The position numbers were made by a program, and so were the translations under genes. Below are positions 24,429-33,839 of a stretch of DNA of 56,734 bases, in pieces (positions within the stretch are counted from its first letter, which is position 1; each line of letters starts with the position of its first letter). The notes under the pieces were generated by a model. That model had not been told where the DNA came from, did no database searches, and worked only from the letters and a program-made list of their open reading frames with translations. Source of the stretch: an uncultured Bacteroidia bacterium (GTDB taxonomy: Bacteria; Bacteroidota; Bacteroidia; Bacteroidales; Prolixibacteraceae); contig CAIYPA010000360.1 in the NCBI GenBank assembly GCA_903927965.1, positions 1 to 56,734 of the forward strand, written 5' to 3'.

Positions 24429-25769
24429 TTAAAGGTTGCGGACCGCTTCTTTAAATTTGCGGCCGCGTTCCTCGTAGTTTTTGAACAAGTCAAAACTTGC
24501 GCAAGCTGGTGACAATAACACGGTATCGCCATTCTCCGAAAGGAAATAAGCGCTTCGGACTGCCTCTTCAATGCTCTTTGTATCGACAATCTCTTTTACC
24601 ATTCCTTTAAATGTATTGACGATCTTACCGTTGTCTTTTCCAAGACAGACAATTGCCTTTACTTTTTCCTTTACAAGGTCAAATAAGATCGAATAATCGT
24701 TCCCCTTGTCAATACCACCGACGATCCAGACAACCGGGGTGTTCATGCTTTCGAGGGCATACCAAACCGAATTGACATTGGTGGCTTTAGAATCGTTGAT
24801 AAATTCGATGTTGTGCACGCGCAGGAACCTTTCAAGCCGATGTTCAACACCTTGAAAATCGCTGAGGCACTCGCGGATGCCCTCTTTCCGAAGTTGCAAA
24901 ATGCTACCGGAAATTCCGGCTGCCATCGAGTTGTTGAGATTGTGTTTCCCCTGTAAAGCCAAATCAAAGATTGTCATATCGAAAGTATTATTGTTAACGT
25001 TTAATTTCATTGTGTCATTTTCAACCCATCCACCCTCCTGCAACACCTGCATGATCGTAAAAGGGACTTTGTGGGCTTCTATGGTTCGTTTTGTGAGTTC
25101 TTCCTGAATAATGGGGTCATCGGCAGAGTAAATGAACCAGTCTTCTGGCCGCTGATTCTGTACGATCCTCATCTTCGAATCGACATAGTTTTGCATCTTG
25201 TAATCGTAACGGTCGAGATGGTCGGGAGTAATGTTCATCAGGACAGCTATATCGGCCCTGAAATCGTACATTCCATCCAACTGGAAACTGGAGAGTTCGA
25301 TCACATAGTAGTCAAAGTTCCCTTCAGCTACCTGCCAAGCAAAACTTTTGCCCACATTTCCGGCCAAACCGACATTCAACCCTGCCCGTTTCAAAATCTC
25401 ATAGGTTAGCAAAGTAGTTGTCGTTTTTCCGTTACTTCCTGTAATACAGATTGTTTTGGCCGTAGTAAATCGTCCGGCAAATTCGATCTCCGAAATAATT
25501 GGTGTTTTATTTTCCTTTAGTTTAACGATAATGGGAGCTTTATCGGGAATTCCAGGACTTTTTACAACCAGGGCGGCATTCAGGATAAGGGATTCGGTAT
25601 GCTGTTTTTCCTCAAAATGGAACCCGCGCTTCTGAATTTCATCTCGATACTCGTCTTTAATGGCAGCCATGTCGGAAAGGAAAACTTCGTAACCCTCTTT
25701 TGCCCCCAGAATTGCAGCACCAACACCACTTTCGCCACCTCCAAGTACAACCAATTTCTTTTTTTTCAT
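24429..25769 (-). CDS. murD: UDP-N-acetylmuramoyl-L-alanine--D-glutamate ligase
   Basis: 446 residues. LGGGESGVGAAILG (N-terminal UMA-binding), ICITGSNGKTTTTLLTYE (ATP loop), INDSKATNVNSVWYAL and LLSPACASFDLFKNYEERG (Mur ligase C-terminal) give a clear MurD. It adds D-Glu. It starts 2 bp before the mraY stop on the coding strand. Confidence 0.96.
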   Translation of the reverse strand: MKKKKLVVLGGGESGVGAAILGAKEGYEVFLSDMAAIKDEYRDEIQKRGFHFEEKQHTESLILNAALVVKSPGIPDKAPIIVKLKENKTPIISEIEFAGRFTTAKTICITGSNGKTTTTLLTYEILKRAGLNVGLAGNVGKSFAWQVAEGNFDYYVIELSSFQLDGMYDFRADIAVLMNITPDHLDRYDYKMQNYVDSKMRIVQNQRPEDWFIYSADDPIIQEELTKRTIEAHKVPFTIMQVLQEGGWVENDTMKLNVNNNTFDMTIFDLALQGKHNLNNSMAAGISGSILQLRKEGIRECLSDFQGVEHRLERFLRVHNIEFINDSKATNVNSVWYALESMNTPVVWIVGGIDKGNDYSILFDLVKEKVKAIVCLGKDNGKIVNTFKGMVKEIVDTKSIEEAVRSAYFLSENGDTVLLSPACASFDLFKNYEERGRKFKEAVRNL

Positions 25770-25771
25770 GG

Positions 25772-27022
25772 TTAACGCATTTTAAGTGTGGAGATTGTCA
25801 GAATGGCGAGGATAATCCCCACGATCCAGAACCGTGTAACGATCTTTGCTTCAGGAAAACCCTTTTTCTGAAAATGGTGGTGCAAAGGAGCCATCAGAAA
25901 AACCCTACGCCCTTCGCCGAACCTCTTTTTGGTGTATTTAAACCAGGATACCTGTATTACGACTGACAAATTTTCGACAAGGAAGATCCCGCAAAGCAAA
26001 GGAATCAGGATCTCCTTCCTGATAATTATGGCGAAAACAGCCAATATACCACCCAATGCAAGGCTTCCCGTATCTCCCATAAAAACCTGGGCAGGATAGG
26101 AATTGTACCAAAGAAATCCGATACAGGCCCCAATAAAAGCTGACATATAAACGGTAAGTTCACCACTGTAAGGGATATACATGATATTCAAATAACCCGA
26201 ATAAATGATGTTACCACCCAGATAGGCAAAAACACCAAGCGTTGCCCCACTAATTGCAGAAACCCCGGTCGCCAATCCATCGACACCATCAGTTAGGTTC
26301 GCCCCATTTGAGACTGCGGTGATAATGAATATAATAATGATGGCATAGAGCAACCATACCCATTGATCGGCAGCTTTCCCGGCAAACCATATCAACCATT
26401 TGTAATCAAATTCATGGTTCTTGATAAAAGGGATCGTCGTTTTTGTCGATTTCATCTCCTTGGTCATCTGCCTTACCTCTTTTTGCCCAGTTTCGGAATT
26501 GATTCCAATTTCGGTTTTTGCCCTCCCTTTTGAATCATAAATTTTTTCCCTGATCGAGACCTCACTACTGATGTACAATGTGGCGGCGACAATCACCCCA
26601 AGTGAAATCTGCCCCATTATTTTAAACTTTCCGGCAAGCCCCTTTTTGTCTTTTAGGAATACTTTAATGTAATCGTCTGCAAATCCTATCATTCCAAGCC
26701 AAACGGTAGTAATGATCATCAAAAGGATATAAATATTGTCGAGTTTTGCAAATAGAAGTGTCGGTAGGAGGATTGAGCACAGGATAATAATCCCACCCAT
26801 TGTAGGTGTTCCTTTTTTTTGCATCTGGCCTTCGAGGCCTAGATCGCGGATATCTTCCCCAATCTGCTGACGCTGGAGCATGAAAATCACCTTTTTCCCA
26901 ATGATCGTAGCGAACAGCAATGCGGTCATTGCGGCCATTGCTGATCGGAACATGATGTAATTAAACATCAGTGAGCCAGGAACATCAAGTGATTCAAGGT
27001 ATTTAAAAAGAGGTATCAGCAT
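25772..27022 (-). CDS. mraY: Phospho-N-acetylmuramoyl-pentapeptide transferase
   Basis: 416 residues, longer than the ~360 of many bacteria because of an insertion around residues 175-215 ([12 protein letters not shown]...MTKEMKST), which is usual in Bacteroidota. [31 protein letters not shown] and [12 protein letters not shown] are conserved active-site loops. It makes lipid I in the membrane. Confidence 0.96.
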   Translation of the reverse strand: MLIPLFKYLESLDVPGSLMFNYIMFRSAMAAMTALLFATIIGKKVIFMLQRQQIGEDIRDLGLEGQMQKKGTPTMGGIIILCSILLPTLLFAKLDNIYILLMIITTVWLGMIGFADDYIKVFLKDKKGLAGKFKIMGQISLGVIVAATLYISSEVSIREKIYDSKGRAKTEIGINSETGQKEVRQMTKEMKSTKTTIPFIKNHEFDYKWLIWFAGKAADQWVWLLYAIIIIFIITAVSNGANLTDGVDGLATGVSAISGATLGVFAYLGGNIIYSGYLNIMYIPYSGELTVYMSAFIGACIGFLWYNSYPAQVFMGDTGSLALGGILAVFAIIIRKEILIPLLCGIFLVENLSVVIQVSWFKYTKKRFGEGRRVFLMAPLHHHFQKKGFPEAKIVTRFWIVGIILAILTISTLKMR

Positions 27023-27028
27023 ATTCTT

Positions 27029-28495
27029 TTAGTTTTGATTAATGGTATTGAATATTTCGCAGATGACTTCACGATCGTCAAAATGATGCTTGACACCTTT
27101 AACTTCCTGATAATCTTCGTGGCCTTTACCCGCAATCAGGATGATATCCCCAGGTTTTGCCATCATGCATGCTGTCCTGATCGCCTCCTTGCGGTTGGTT
27201 ATCGACAAGACATTCCTCACTTTGTCGGCAGGAACACCTTTCTGCATCTCCGAAATGATCACTTCAGGATCTTCCGAACGCGGGTTATCTGAAGTCAGGA
27301 TCACCTTGTCACTGGCAGTTGCAGCCTCAAAAGCCATTTCAGGGCGTTTTGTTTTATCGCGGTCGCCACCTGCCCCAACAATGGTAAACACGGTTTCGTT
27401 GCCAGTCCTAACTCCGTTGATTGCCGAAAGGACATTCTTGATGGCATCTGGTGTATGGGCGTAATCGACAACAGCATAAATTCCCGTAACCGATTTAAAA
27501 GTTTCAAACCTTCCATCCACCGGCCTCAACAAACTGATGATCCGTAAAACTTCTTCACGGTCGGCACCCAAAGAAACCGCAGTTCCATAAACGGCAAGCA
27601 GGTTATAGGCATTGAAGTTCCCTACAAAATGGGTCCACACTTCGTATCCATCTATGTTGACCAACATCCCGTCGAAGTGGCTCTCGATCACCTTTACCTT
27701 AAAATTGGCCATCGTTTTTACCGCATAGGTCAGCTTCTTTGCTAAGGTATTCTGCAGCATGAATAACCCGTTCTTGTCGTCTATATTTGTGATGGCGAAA
27801 GCCTTGGGACTCAAATCATCAAAGAACTTTTTCTTGGCATCGCGGTATCCCGCAAAAGTTTTGTGGTAATCGAGGTGATCGTGGGTGAGGTTGGAAAACA
27901 CGCCACCGTCAAACTCAATCCCTGAGATCCGGTTTTGTGCAATGGCATGTGAACTCACTTCCATAAAGCAATATTGGCATCCTGCCTCGACCATTTCGGC
28001 CATTAGCATCTGGATCTGAAGCGGATCGGGCGTGGTATGGGTTGCATGGACCTGTTTGTTGTCAACATAATTGCAAACCGTTGACAATAAGCCTGCCTTG
28101 AATCCGAGTTCTTTGAACAACCTGTATAGCAAAGTTGCCGTTGTGGTTTTTCCGTTTGTCCCTGTAATCCCTACAACCTTAAGTGCTTTGGAGGGGTTAC
28201 CATAAAAATTTGAAGCCATATGACCCAATGCTTCAGAGGCATTTTCGGCTATTATCCATACAATATTCTGATCAGGATCTTCAGGAAGTTTTTCACAAAG
28301 CACAACCGTTGCCCCATTGGCAATTGCCGAAGGGATAAAATGGGATCCATCGATTGACGTACCTGGCAAAGCAGCAAACAGGAACCCGGGTTTCACGGCC
28401 CTTGAGTCGAGTGCCATTCCTTCAACCGTACAATTTTTGTCACCAGCGATGGCGATGTTCCCAATCCCGTTTAAAACTTCTGATAAAGTCTTCAT
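27029..28495 (-). CDS. murE: UDP-MurNAc-tripeptide synthetase (meso-DAP-type MurE)
   Basis: 488 residues from the ATG at 28495; a TTG six codons earlier overlaps the ftsI stop and is less likely. ITGTNGKTTTATLLY is the ATP loop; HTTPDPLQIQ contacts the substrate; TSDNPRSEDP has the DNPR motif that marks meso-diaminopimelate ligases over Lys ligases. So the peptidoglycan is most likely DAP-type. Confidence 0.95.
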   Translation of the reverse strand: MKTLSEVLNGIGNIAIAGDKNCTVEGMALDSRAVKPGFLFAALPGTSIDGSHFIPSAIANGATVVLCEKLPEDPDQNIVWIIAENASEALGHMASNFYGNPSKALKVVGITGTNGKTTTATLLYRLFKELGFKAGLLSTVCNYVDNKQVHATHTTPDPLQIQMLMAEMVEAGCQYCFMEVSSHAIAQNRISGIEFDGGVFSNLTHDHLDYHKTFAGYRDAKKKFFDDLSPKAFAITNIDDKNGLFMLQNTLAKKLTYAVKTMANFKVKVIESHFDGMLVNIDGYEVWTHFVGNFNAYNLLAVYGTAVSLGADREEVLRIISLLRPVDGRFETFKSVTGIYAVVDYAHTPDAIKNVLSAINGVRTGNETVFTIVGAGGDRDKTKRPEMAFEAATASDKVILTSDNPRSEDPEVIISEMQKGVPADKVRNVLSITNRKEAIRTACMMAKPGDIILIAGKGHEDYQEVKGVKHHFDDREVICEIFNTINQN

Positions 28496-28505
28496 AGTTA
28501 AAAGT

Positions 28506-30635
28506 TTAACCAAGTGTCAATACAATGCTTTGACCACGTTGTATTTTTGCCCCGGATTTTATTGATTGTGATTTAACCTTCCCACGTCCTTTTACAGATA
28601 CCCTCAAACCATTGGTTTCGAGCAAATAGACTGCGTCGGTGGCACCCATCCCCTTCACATTGGGTACGATTCCTTTTTGGATTTCCCTGTTATTTAGCTC
28701 AAGCCCGTCTTCGTCGGGTTTTGCTTCGACCCAGTCGGATTTTGTAAAAGCAAATCCGTTCAGGATATCCAGCTCGTCCAAAACATTGGCGATGTCTTTT
28801 TTTCTTCCAGCTGCAATCCCAGGAATGTCATTGTCGATTTTGGTTTCGGGCAATTTAATTTCTTCATTAAGACCTAATTCATAGGCATATACATAATCGG
28901 ATATTTTTCTGAATACAGGACCGGCAACCGAAGCGCCATAATAGTCTCCACCTTTTGGCGAATTGATCACCACGATACATGAATATTTTGGATGGTCGGC
29001 AGGAAAATACCCAGCAAAAGAGGACTGGTAAATTGTCTTCCCACCATGGCTATACCCCTCTTTATTGTTGGCTACCTGCGCCGTGCCAGTTTTTCCTGCA
29101 ATTTTATAGGCTTTGGTTTCCAATGCCTTAGCGGTCCCATTGGTGACAACACCTTCCAACATGGCCCTGGCCTTACGGATTGTTTTTGCCGAGCAGATCG
29201 ACCAGATGAGTTTCTTTGTACCGATCTTTTCGCGGAAAGTCCCATTTTCCGTGATCCCTTTAACGAGCCGGGGTTTCATCATTGTACCCCCGTTGGCAAC
29301 TGCGTTATAAAATGTAAGTGTTTGAAGTGGTGTCAATTTTAATGCATAACCATAAGATAGGGATGCCAACGACACACCCGACCAGATTTTATCTCCTGGC
29401 CTGGTAATGTAAGGCATCGCTTCTCCCTGAATACCAATATCAAGCTTCTCAAGGATACCCAGTTTGGTGATGCGGTCAATAAAATCGCCCTCATCGTCCG
29501 AATAACTTTGTGTGATCAGTTTGGCCAGGCCAATATTTGACGACAATTCAAAAGCGTGTTTTGCCGTAATTTTACCATGGCCACCTTTCTCATGGTCACT
29601 ATCGGTGATGATTTTGTCCTTGTATTTCCAGGATCCATTCCCGGTATCGACAATTGTTGAAGTATCTACCTTGCCATCTTCCAATGCTGCCATCAAAGAA
29701 ACCAGTTTAAAGGTCGATCCTGGTTCGGAACAGCCGGCATTCCCAATTGCATAATTTTGATATCCACCGATCAATTGACCGGTATGATTCCTGCCAAAAT
29801 TTGCAATTGCTTTAATATCACCGGTTTCCACTTCCATCAGGATTGCAGTGCCGTATTCGGCACTGTATTTCTCCATTTGAAGCTTTAATGAGTAGGTAAC
29901 CTGGTCCTGCATTTTGATGTCAAGGGTGGTGATGACATTCTTGCCATCCTGGGGATCGTCCTTGCTGATGATGAACCATCGGCCCGACATATTTTGTTTC
30001 ACGGCCATTCCATCCTCACCTTTTAGTTCTTTCTCGAACGATTGTTCAAGACCGAAGGCTCCGGCATTTCCCGAGGGACCTTCACCCGTTTTGGTAAGTT
30101 TTCCCAGAGTTCTGACTGCCAGGTTACCCGATGGGTAAACCCTTTCATTTTCCTGCTCTGTGATCAAACCCCCACTGTTCCTTCCTCTTCTGAGGATTGG
30201 GAATTTCTTGATGACCTGCAATTCCGCATAGGAGACTTTTCGGGGGGTAATCAGGAAATAATGTTTTTGTTGTGCAAAGGCCCTGTTGAGTTCTGCCCTG
30301 TAGGCAGATGCCGATTTGTCGCGCAGGAACCTTGAAAGGCAGAGCGCTAGCGAATCAACATCGTGATAAAAACTTTTGGCAAGACCGGGAGCCCCCAGGT
30401 CCATGTGAAGTTCATAATATGGGATTGAAGTAGCCAGGGGACTACCATCCGCAGCACAGATATCGCCCCGCCTTGCTTCGATTGCAAACTCCTTGATCTC
30501 AAGTTTTTGGGCTTCCTTGTCCCATCTTGGCATATGCTGGACAATCACCACGCGGACGAGGATATAGATGGTTGTTATAGCAATGAAGATATAAACACCC
30601 AAAAAACGAAACGATATGTCATTTCTAATATCCAT
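28506..30635 (-). CDS. ftsI: Septal class B penicillin-binding protein (FtsI/PBP3) with PASTA domain
   Basis: 709 residues. Membrane helix at ~11-32, dimerisation domain ~50-220, transpeptidase ~250-580 with SxxK (S307-T-F-K310), SxN (S365-S-N367) and KTG (K515-T-G517). Residues ~650-709 form one PASTA domain (VPNVKGMGATDAVYLLETNG). It cross-links septal peptidoglycan with FtsW. The PASTA domain is common on Bacteroidota FtsI. Ends 10 bp before the murE ATG. Confidence 0.95.
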   Translation of the reverse strand: MDIRNDISFRFLGVYIFIAITTIYILVRVVIVQHMPRWDKEAQKLEIKEFAIEARRGDICAADGSPLATSIPYYELHMDLGAPGLAKSFYHDVDSLALCLSRFLRDKSASAYRAELNRAFAQQKHYFLITPRKVSYAELQVIKKFPILRRGRNSGGLITEQENERVYPSGNLAVRTLGKLTKTGEGPSGNAGAFGLEQSFEKELKGEDGMAVKQNMSGRWFIISKDDPQDGKNVITTLDIKMQDQVTYSLKLQMEKYSAEYGTAILMEVETGDIKAIANFGRNHTGQLIGGYQNYAIGNAGCSEPGSTFKLVSLMAALEDGKVDTSTIVDTGNGSWKYKDKIITDSDHEKGGHGKITAKHAFELSSNIGLAKLITQSYSDDEGDFIDRITKLGILEKLDIGIQGEAMPYITRPGDKIWSGVSLASLSYGYALKLTPLQTLTFYNAVANGGTMMKPRLVKGITENGTFREKIGTKKLIWSICSAKTIRKARAMLEGVVTNGTAKALETKAYKIAGKTGTAQVANNKEGYSHGGKTIYQSSFAGYFPADHPKYSCIVVINSPKGGDYYGASVAGPVFRKISDYVYAYELGLNEEIKLPETKIDNDIPGIAAGRKKDIANVLDELDILNGFAFTKSDWVEAKPDEDGLELNNREIQKGIVPNVKGMGATDAVYLLETNGLRVSVKGRGKVKSQSIKSGAKIQRGQSIVLTLG

Positions 30636-30637
30636 AG

Positions 30638-30979
30638 TTACTCCTTGTCAACGTAGATTTTCCTTGGTGGCTCTTTCGATATCTCAAGGTCCAGTCCACT
30701 ATTTTTAACACGTTCAAGAATCACCGAATGACGTCCAAGCCTCTGTACTTCAGCGGCAACTGCAATTGAATTTGAACGCAATTCGATCAGGCTATCCTCA
30801 AGTGCCGTCATTTCACGTATCACCTTTTCCGACTTGTATCTTACTGATATACTGGATAAAGCCATAATAAAGAACATCAGTAAAAGCATCCTGTTGCTCC
30901 TGAACCACTCACTGTCCATGAAGGTGCCATTGAGCAGGCTTTTAAATGAGAACTTTTTTTTTCGTTTGCTTTCCATCAT
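30638..30979 (-). CDS. ftsL: FtsL-like cell division protein
   Basis: 113 residues. A basic N-terminus (ESKRKKKFSFK), one membrane helix (residues ~31-46, LLLMFFIMALSSISV) and a heptad-like periplasmic segment fit FtsL. Sequence identity in FtsL is always low, so the dcw position (ATGA overlap with rsmH, 2 bp before ftsI) carries much of the call. Confidence 0.85.
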   Translation of the reverse strand: MMESKRKKKFSFKSLLNGTFMDSEWFRSNRMLLLMFFIMALSSISVRYKSEKVIREMTALEDSLIELRSNSIAVAAEVQRLGRHSVILERVKNSGLDLEISKEPPRKIYVDKE

Positions 30980-31878
30980 TTTCTTTTTTCGGCGATCCTC
31001 AATTTTGCACTTCTTGCCCTGGGGTTTTTGGCTATCTCCTTTTCGTCGGGAATGATGATTTTCCGGTTCACCAACTCAAACGGCGAGTTGCTGTTGCCGA
31101 AAAAGTCCTGCTCCAATGCACCGTCAACCCTTCCCGAACGCATAAAATTTTTCACAAGCCTGTCTTCGAGCGAATGGTACGACAGCACAACCAATCTCCC
31201 ACCTGGCTTTAAAAGATCTGTCGTGCTTTCGAGGAAATCGCTCAAAACGCCCATCTCATTGTTTACTTCGATCCGCAAAGCCTGAAAGACCATTGCGAGA
31301 TATTTTTTTTCAATCTTTTCTGGTACACAAGATGAGATCACCTTTAAAAACTGGTTTGTCGATGTTATCTGGGCCTCTGCCCTGGCACCCGTAATGGTTG
31401 AAACGAGGTGCCGCCAGTTCTTCAATTCACCGTATTCACGAAAAATCTTCCACAACTGCATTTCGGGGTAAGTGTTGACAACCTTGGCAGCATCCAAATC
31501 CGATGATTGGTTCATGCGCATGTCAAGATTACCATCGAAACGGAACGAGAAGCCACGGTCGGGGACATCAAAATCGTGGGAGGAGACCCCCAAATCTGCA
31601 AGGATCCCGTCAACCTGGTCAATCTGGTAATAGCGCAAAAAATTGCGGAGGTATTTAAAATTGTGCCTTACAAATGTCAAACGATCATCAACAACCACAT
31701 TTTCAGCAGCATCTATATCTTGGTCGAATGCAATCAACCGGCCACCTTCGAGTTTTTCAAGGATTTTTGCAGAATGTCCGCCCCCGCCATAGGTCACATC
31801 AACGTAAACACCGTTGGGCTGAATGTTCAGCCCTTCAATACTTTCCTCAAGTAAAACCGGTATATGGTATTCGTTCAT
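30976..31878 (-). CDS. rsmH: 16S rRNA (cytosine1402-N4)-methyltransferase
   Basis: 300 residues. YVDVTYGGGGHSAKIL (SAM-binding), GILADLGVSSHDFDVPDRGFSF and LVVLSYHSLEDRLVKNF are RsmH/MraW signatures. It methylates C1402 of 16S rRNA. Overlaps ftsL by ATGA. Confidence 0.96.
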   Translation of the reverse strand: MNEYHIPVLLEESIEGLNIQPNGVYVDVTYGGGGHSAKILEKLEGGRLIAFDQDIDAAENVVVDDRLTFVRHNFKYLRNFLRYYQIDQVDGILADLGVSSHDFDVPDRGFSFRFDGNLDMRMNQSSDLDAAKVVNTYPEMQLWKIFREYGELKNWRHLVSTITGARAEAQITSTNQFLKVISSCVPEKIEKKYLAMVFQALRIEVNNEMGVLSDFLESTTDLLKPGGRLVVLSYHSLEDRLVKNFMRSGRVDGALEQDFFGNSNSPFELVNRKIIIPDEKEIAKNPRARSAKLRIAEKRK

Positions 31879-31916
31879 GTGGTCAATGTTTTTATAACGT
31901 TATATTTTGATTCCGA

Positions 31917-32360
31917 TCAACCGATCAGTTCGGAGTAGGTATTCTTGTAAGACTCATCATCAAGCAGCCAAGCCTTGTGAATGGAAGGATCCCACAACCT
32001 GATTTTTTTGCCCTGGCCCGTAAACAACGCCTCTTTTGTAATCCCCGCATATTCAAGCATTTCGTCGGGAATATTCAACCTACCGTTATCAGCCATGGGA
32101 ACCTGGTGGATTTCTTCATAATATCTGTCGATGAACTTGCGATGGACAGGATCTTTCCTGTCGATCCTGCTTTCCAATTCTTTTGAATGTTCCTCCCACG
32201 AAGCCCGAGGATAGAGGTTCAGGCAACGGTTCTGTAAGTCTTTTTCGATCGCAAACACCGGCTCAACAGCATCACCAAGCTCCTTTTTGTAGGAGGCTGG
32301 TAAAACTACGCGGCCCTTACCGTCAACAGTTACAGGATATTTGCTCGAAAATATTGCCAT
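31917..32360 (-). CDS. mraZ: MraZ transcriptional regulator of the dcw cluster
   Basis: 147 residues from the ATG at 32360; the open frame upstream of it shows no MraZ homology. Two AbrB-like halves: YPVTVDGKGRVVLPASYKKE and MADNGRLNIPDEMLEYAGI. In other bacteria MraZ binds repeats upstream of its own gene and controls dcw. Canonical TGGGN repeats are not evident here, but a 24-bp palindrome lies 105 bp upstream. Confidence 0.95.
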   Translation of the reverse strand: MAIFSSKYPVTVDGKGRVVLPASYKKELGDAVEPVFAIEKDLQNRCLNLYPRASWEEHSKELESRIDRKDPVHRKFIDRYYEEIHQVPMADNGRLNIPDEMLEYAGITKEALFTGQGKKIRLWDPSIHKAWLLDDESYKNTYSELIG

Positions 32361-32464
32361 CAGAAATTTACTACTCAATCGAATGTAAAAATATACAATT
32401 TTCCACTTCGTGACATTATATGCCCTTTTATTCCACAAATAAACTTAAACACAATATCAACACT

Positions 32465-32488
32465 TTTTATTAACAATTGTTAATAAAA
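32465..32488. promoter_or_regulatory. 24-bp perfect AT-rich palindrome between mraZ and glsA
   Basis: Symmetric around AACAATTGTT, perfect for 12 bp on each side. It lies in the divergent gap 105 bp upstream of mraZ and 146 bp upstream of glsA. A dimeric regulator site is possible; a weak bidirectional hairpin is the alternative. Confidence 0.45.
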
Positions 32489-32633
32489 TTGAATTAATAT
32501 GTTATTTATTTGATTTACAGATAATTTGCAGGTAAATCAACAGAAAGTTTTAATTGATTTGGGAATATTTCCAATACGCAACCAATCCTGAAAAAAATAT
32601 TTTACTTTCAAACAGTTATTAATTTTCGCGGAT

Positions 32634-33476
32634 ATGGAAAACGAAAAAAATGTCTCTCTTATCAAAGAGATTGATTTAAAGGAACTTGTCATTGAAAAGA
32701 ACCCAAAACTTGCAAGAAGGATACCCAGATTAGTTTATGGCCTTTTGAACAGGTTACTTCATATCAGGGAGGTTAACGAGATTATCCGAAAGTACGGCCA
32801 TCTTAAAGGGGTTCCGTTTATTGAGGCAGTATTGCACCACTTTGATGTGAAGGTGGAGCATTTCGGAGAGGAAAATTTCCCTGCTTCAGGAAGGTTTATC
32901 TTCGCGTCGAACCATCCTTTGGGTGGTTTCGATGGGTTGATGCTGATCAAAGTGGTGAGCGACCGTATGGGAAAATCCTTGTTCCTGGTGCGCGATGAGC
33001 TTACGAAAATTCCTACGCTTACCGAATTGTTTATCCCGATCAATAAATTTGGGGACCAACGCCGCTCTGCAGGCGTGATCAATGAGGCCTATCACTCAGA
33101 AAGCCAAATCCTTATTTTTCCATCGGGGTTGGCTTCACGAAAAATTAAGGGGAAGATCGTCGATCTGGCATGGCAGAAGCATTTTATCCAGAAATCGGTG
33201 GAACACCACAGGGATGTTGTTCCGGTTTTTATCAGCGGTCGCAATTCCAGGTTTTTTTACTGGCTTGCCAATTTCAGAAAGATGATCGGCATAAAGCTGA
33301 ATATCGAGATGTTCCTTTTGCCGGATGAACTGTTCAAAAACAAGGGGAAGACCTTTGTGATCAATTTTGGGAAACAAATACCTTGGGATAGTTTTGATCG
33401 GAGCAGGTCACAGACGGAATGGGCAGAGAGTGTAAAGAGCATCGTTTATCAGATTTCGGATCAGTCGAAGAAATGA
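32634..33476 (+). CDS. glsA: PlsC-like O-acyltransferase, glycine-lipid GlsA-like
   Basis: 280 residues. The catalytic motif FASNHPLGGFDGLMLIK (residues ~90-106) is of the lyso-lipid O-acyltransferase class with His and Asp in an NHPLGG(F/L)D setting; FPSGLASRKIKG is the third acyltransferase motif. Together with the GNAT-type gene that follows, it matches the glsA/glsB pair that makes N-acyl-O-acyl glycine lipids in Bacteroides. Gene symbol is by pattern and context. Confidence 0.78.
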   Translation: MENEKNVSLIKEIDLKELVIEKNPKLARRIPRLVYGLLNRLLHIREVNEIIRKYGHLKGVPFIEAVLHHFDVKVEHFGEENFPASGRFIFASNHPLGGFDGLMLIKVVSDRMGKSLFLVRDELTKIPTLTELFIPINKFGDQRRSAGVINEAYHSESQILIFPSGLASRKIKGKIVDLAWQKHFIQKSVEHHRDVVPVFISGRNSRFFYWLANFRKMIGIKLNIEMFLLPDELFKNKGKTFVINFGKQIPWDSFDRSRSQTEWAESVKSIVYQISDQSKK

Positions 33477-33540
33477 TTCCTGATCCTTTAAGAAGGAAAT
33501 TTCTCAAAGTCATTTCAACTTTTCAAGGATAGTCTGGTGC

Positions 33541-33757
33541 GGCTTGCAACTGGCGGCTGGCAGCTTCCATACTTAAATTGAATTCATTCCCTAAGAGCCG
33601 ATGATTTCTTATACTGCTGATATTGAAAATCCTAATTGATTTTTGATACACTGTTTGAATACCCAATTCTTTATCCGACGACAGCCAGCTGCCAATTGCC
33701 AGCAGCCAATATTCACCAAATAGACAGCCAGTCGCCAGCCGCCAGCGGCCAGTTGCC
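33541..33757. repeat. Low-complexity GCCAGTTGCCAGC tracts
   Basis: Two blocks: GGCTTGCAACTGGCGGCTGG at 33541-33560, and a longer run of CCAGCTGCCAATTGCCAGC- and GCCAGCCGCCAGCGGCC-type units at 33681-33757. Another block lies at 34872-34910 just after the following gene, so the glsB-like gene is bracketed by this repeat. Confidence 0.65.
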
Positions 33758-33806
33758 TTTCCATAAATAAATTTCCACCCCAAACAGCATAGAGATTAAA
33801 AAATGT

Positions 33807-33814
33807 TATTTTTG
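33807..33814 (+). promoter_or_regulatory. Candidate minus-7 element for glsB
   Basis: TATTTTTG fits TAnnTTTG, 25 bp before the ATG. No good minus-33 partner. Confidence 0.35.
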
Positions 33815-33839
33815 AAGCAACAATTCAAGAGTTTGAAAA

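Larger units (their letters stand above)
33477..33839. other. Intergenic region with low-complexity repeats
   Basis: Contains two tracts of the CTGGCAACTGG/TTGCCAG family (33541-33565, 33681-33757) and the candidate minus-7 element of the next gene. No coding capacity that I trust. Confidence 0.6.

Noticed and set aside
24413-24589. 59-residue N-terminal extension of FtsW
   Set aside because: It overlaps the end of murD in another frame and has no FtsW-like sequence; the ATG at 24412 fits the family start.
32361-32438. N-terminal extension of MraZ
   Set aside because: MraZ homology begins at MAIFSSKYP; the extension is AT-rich upstream DNA.
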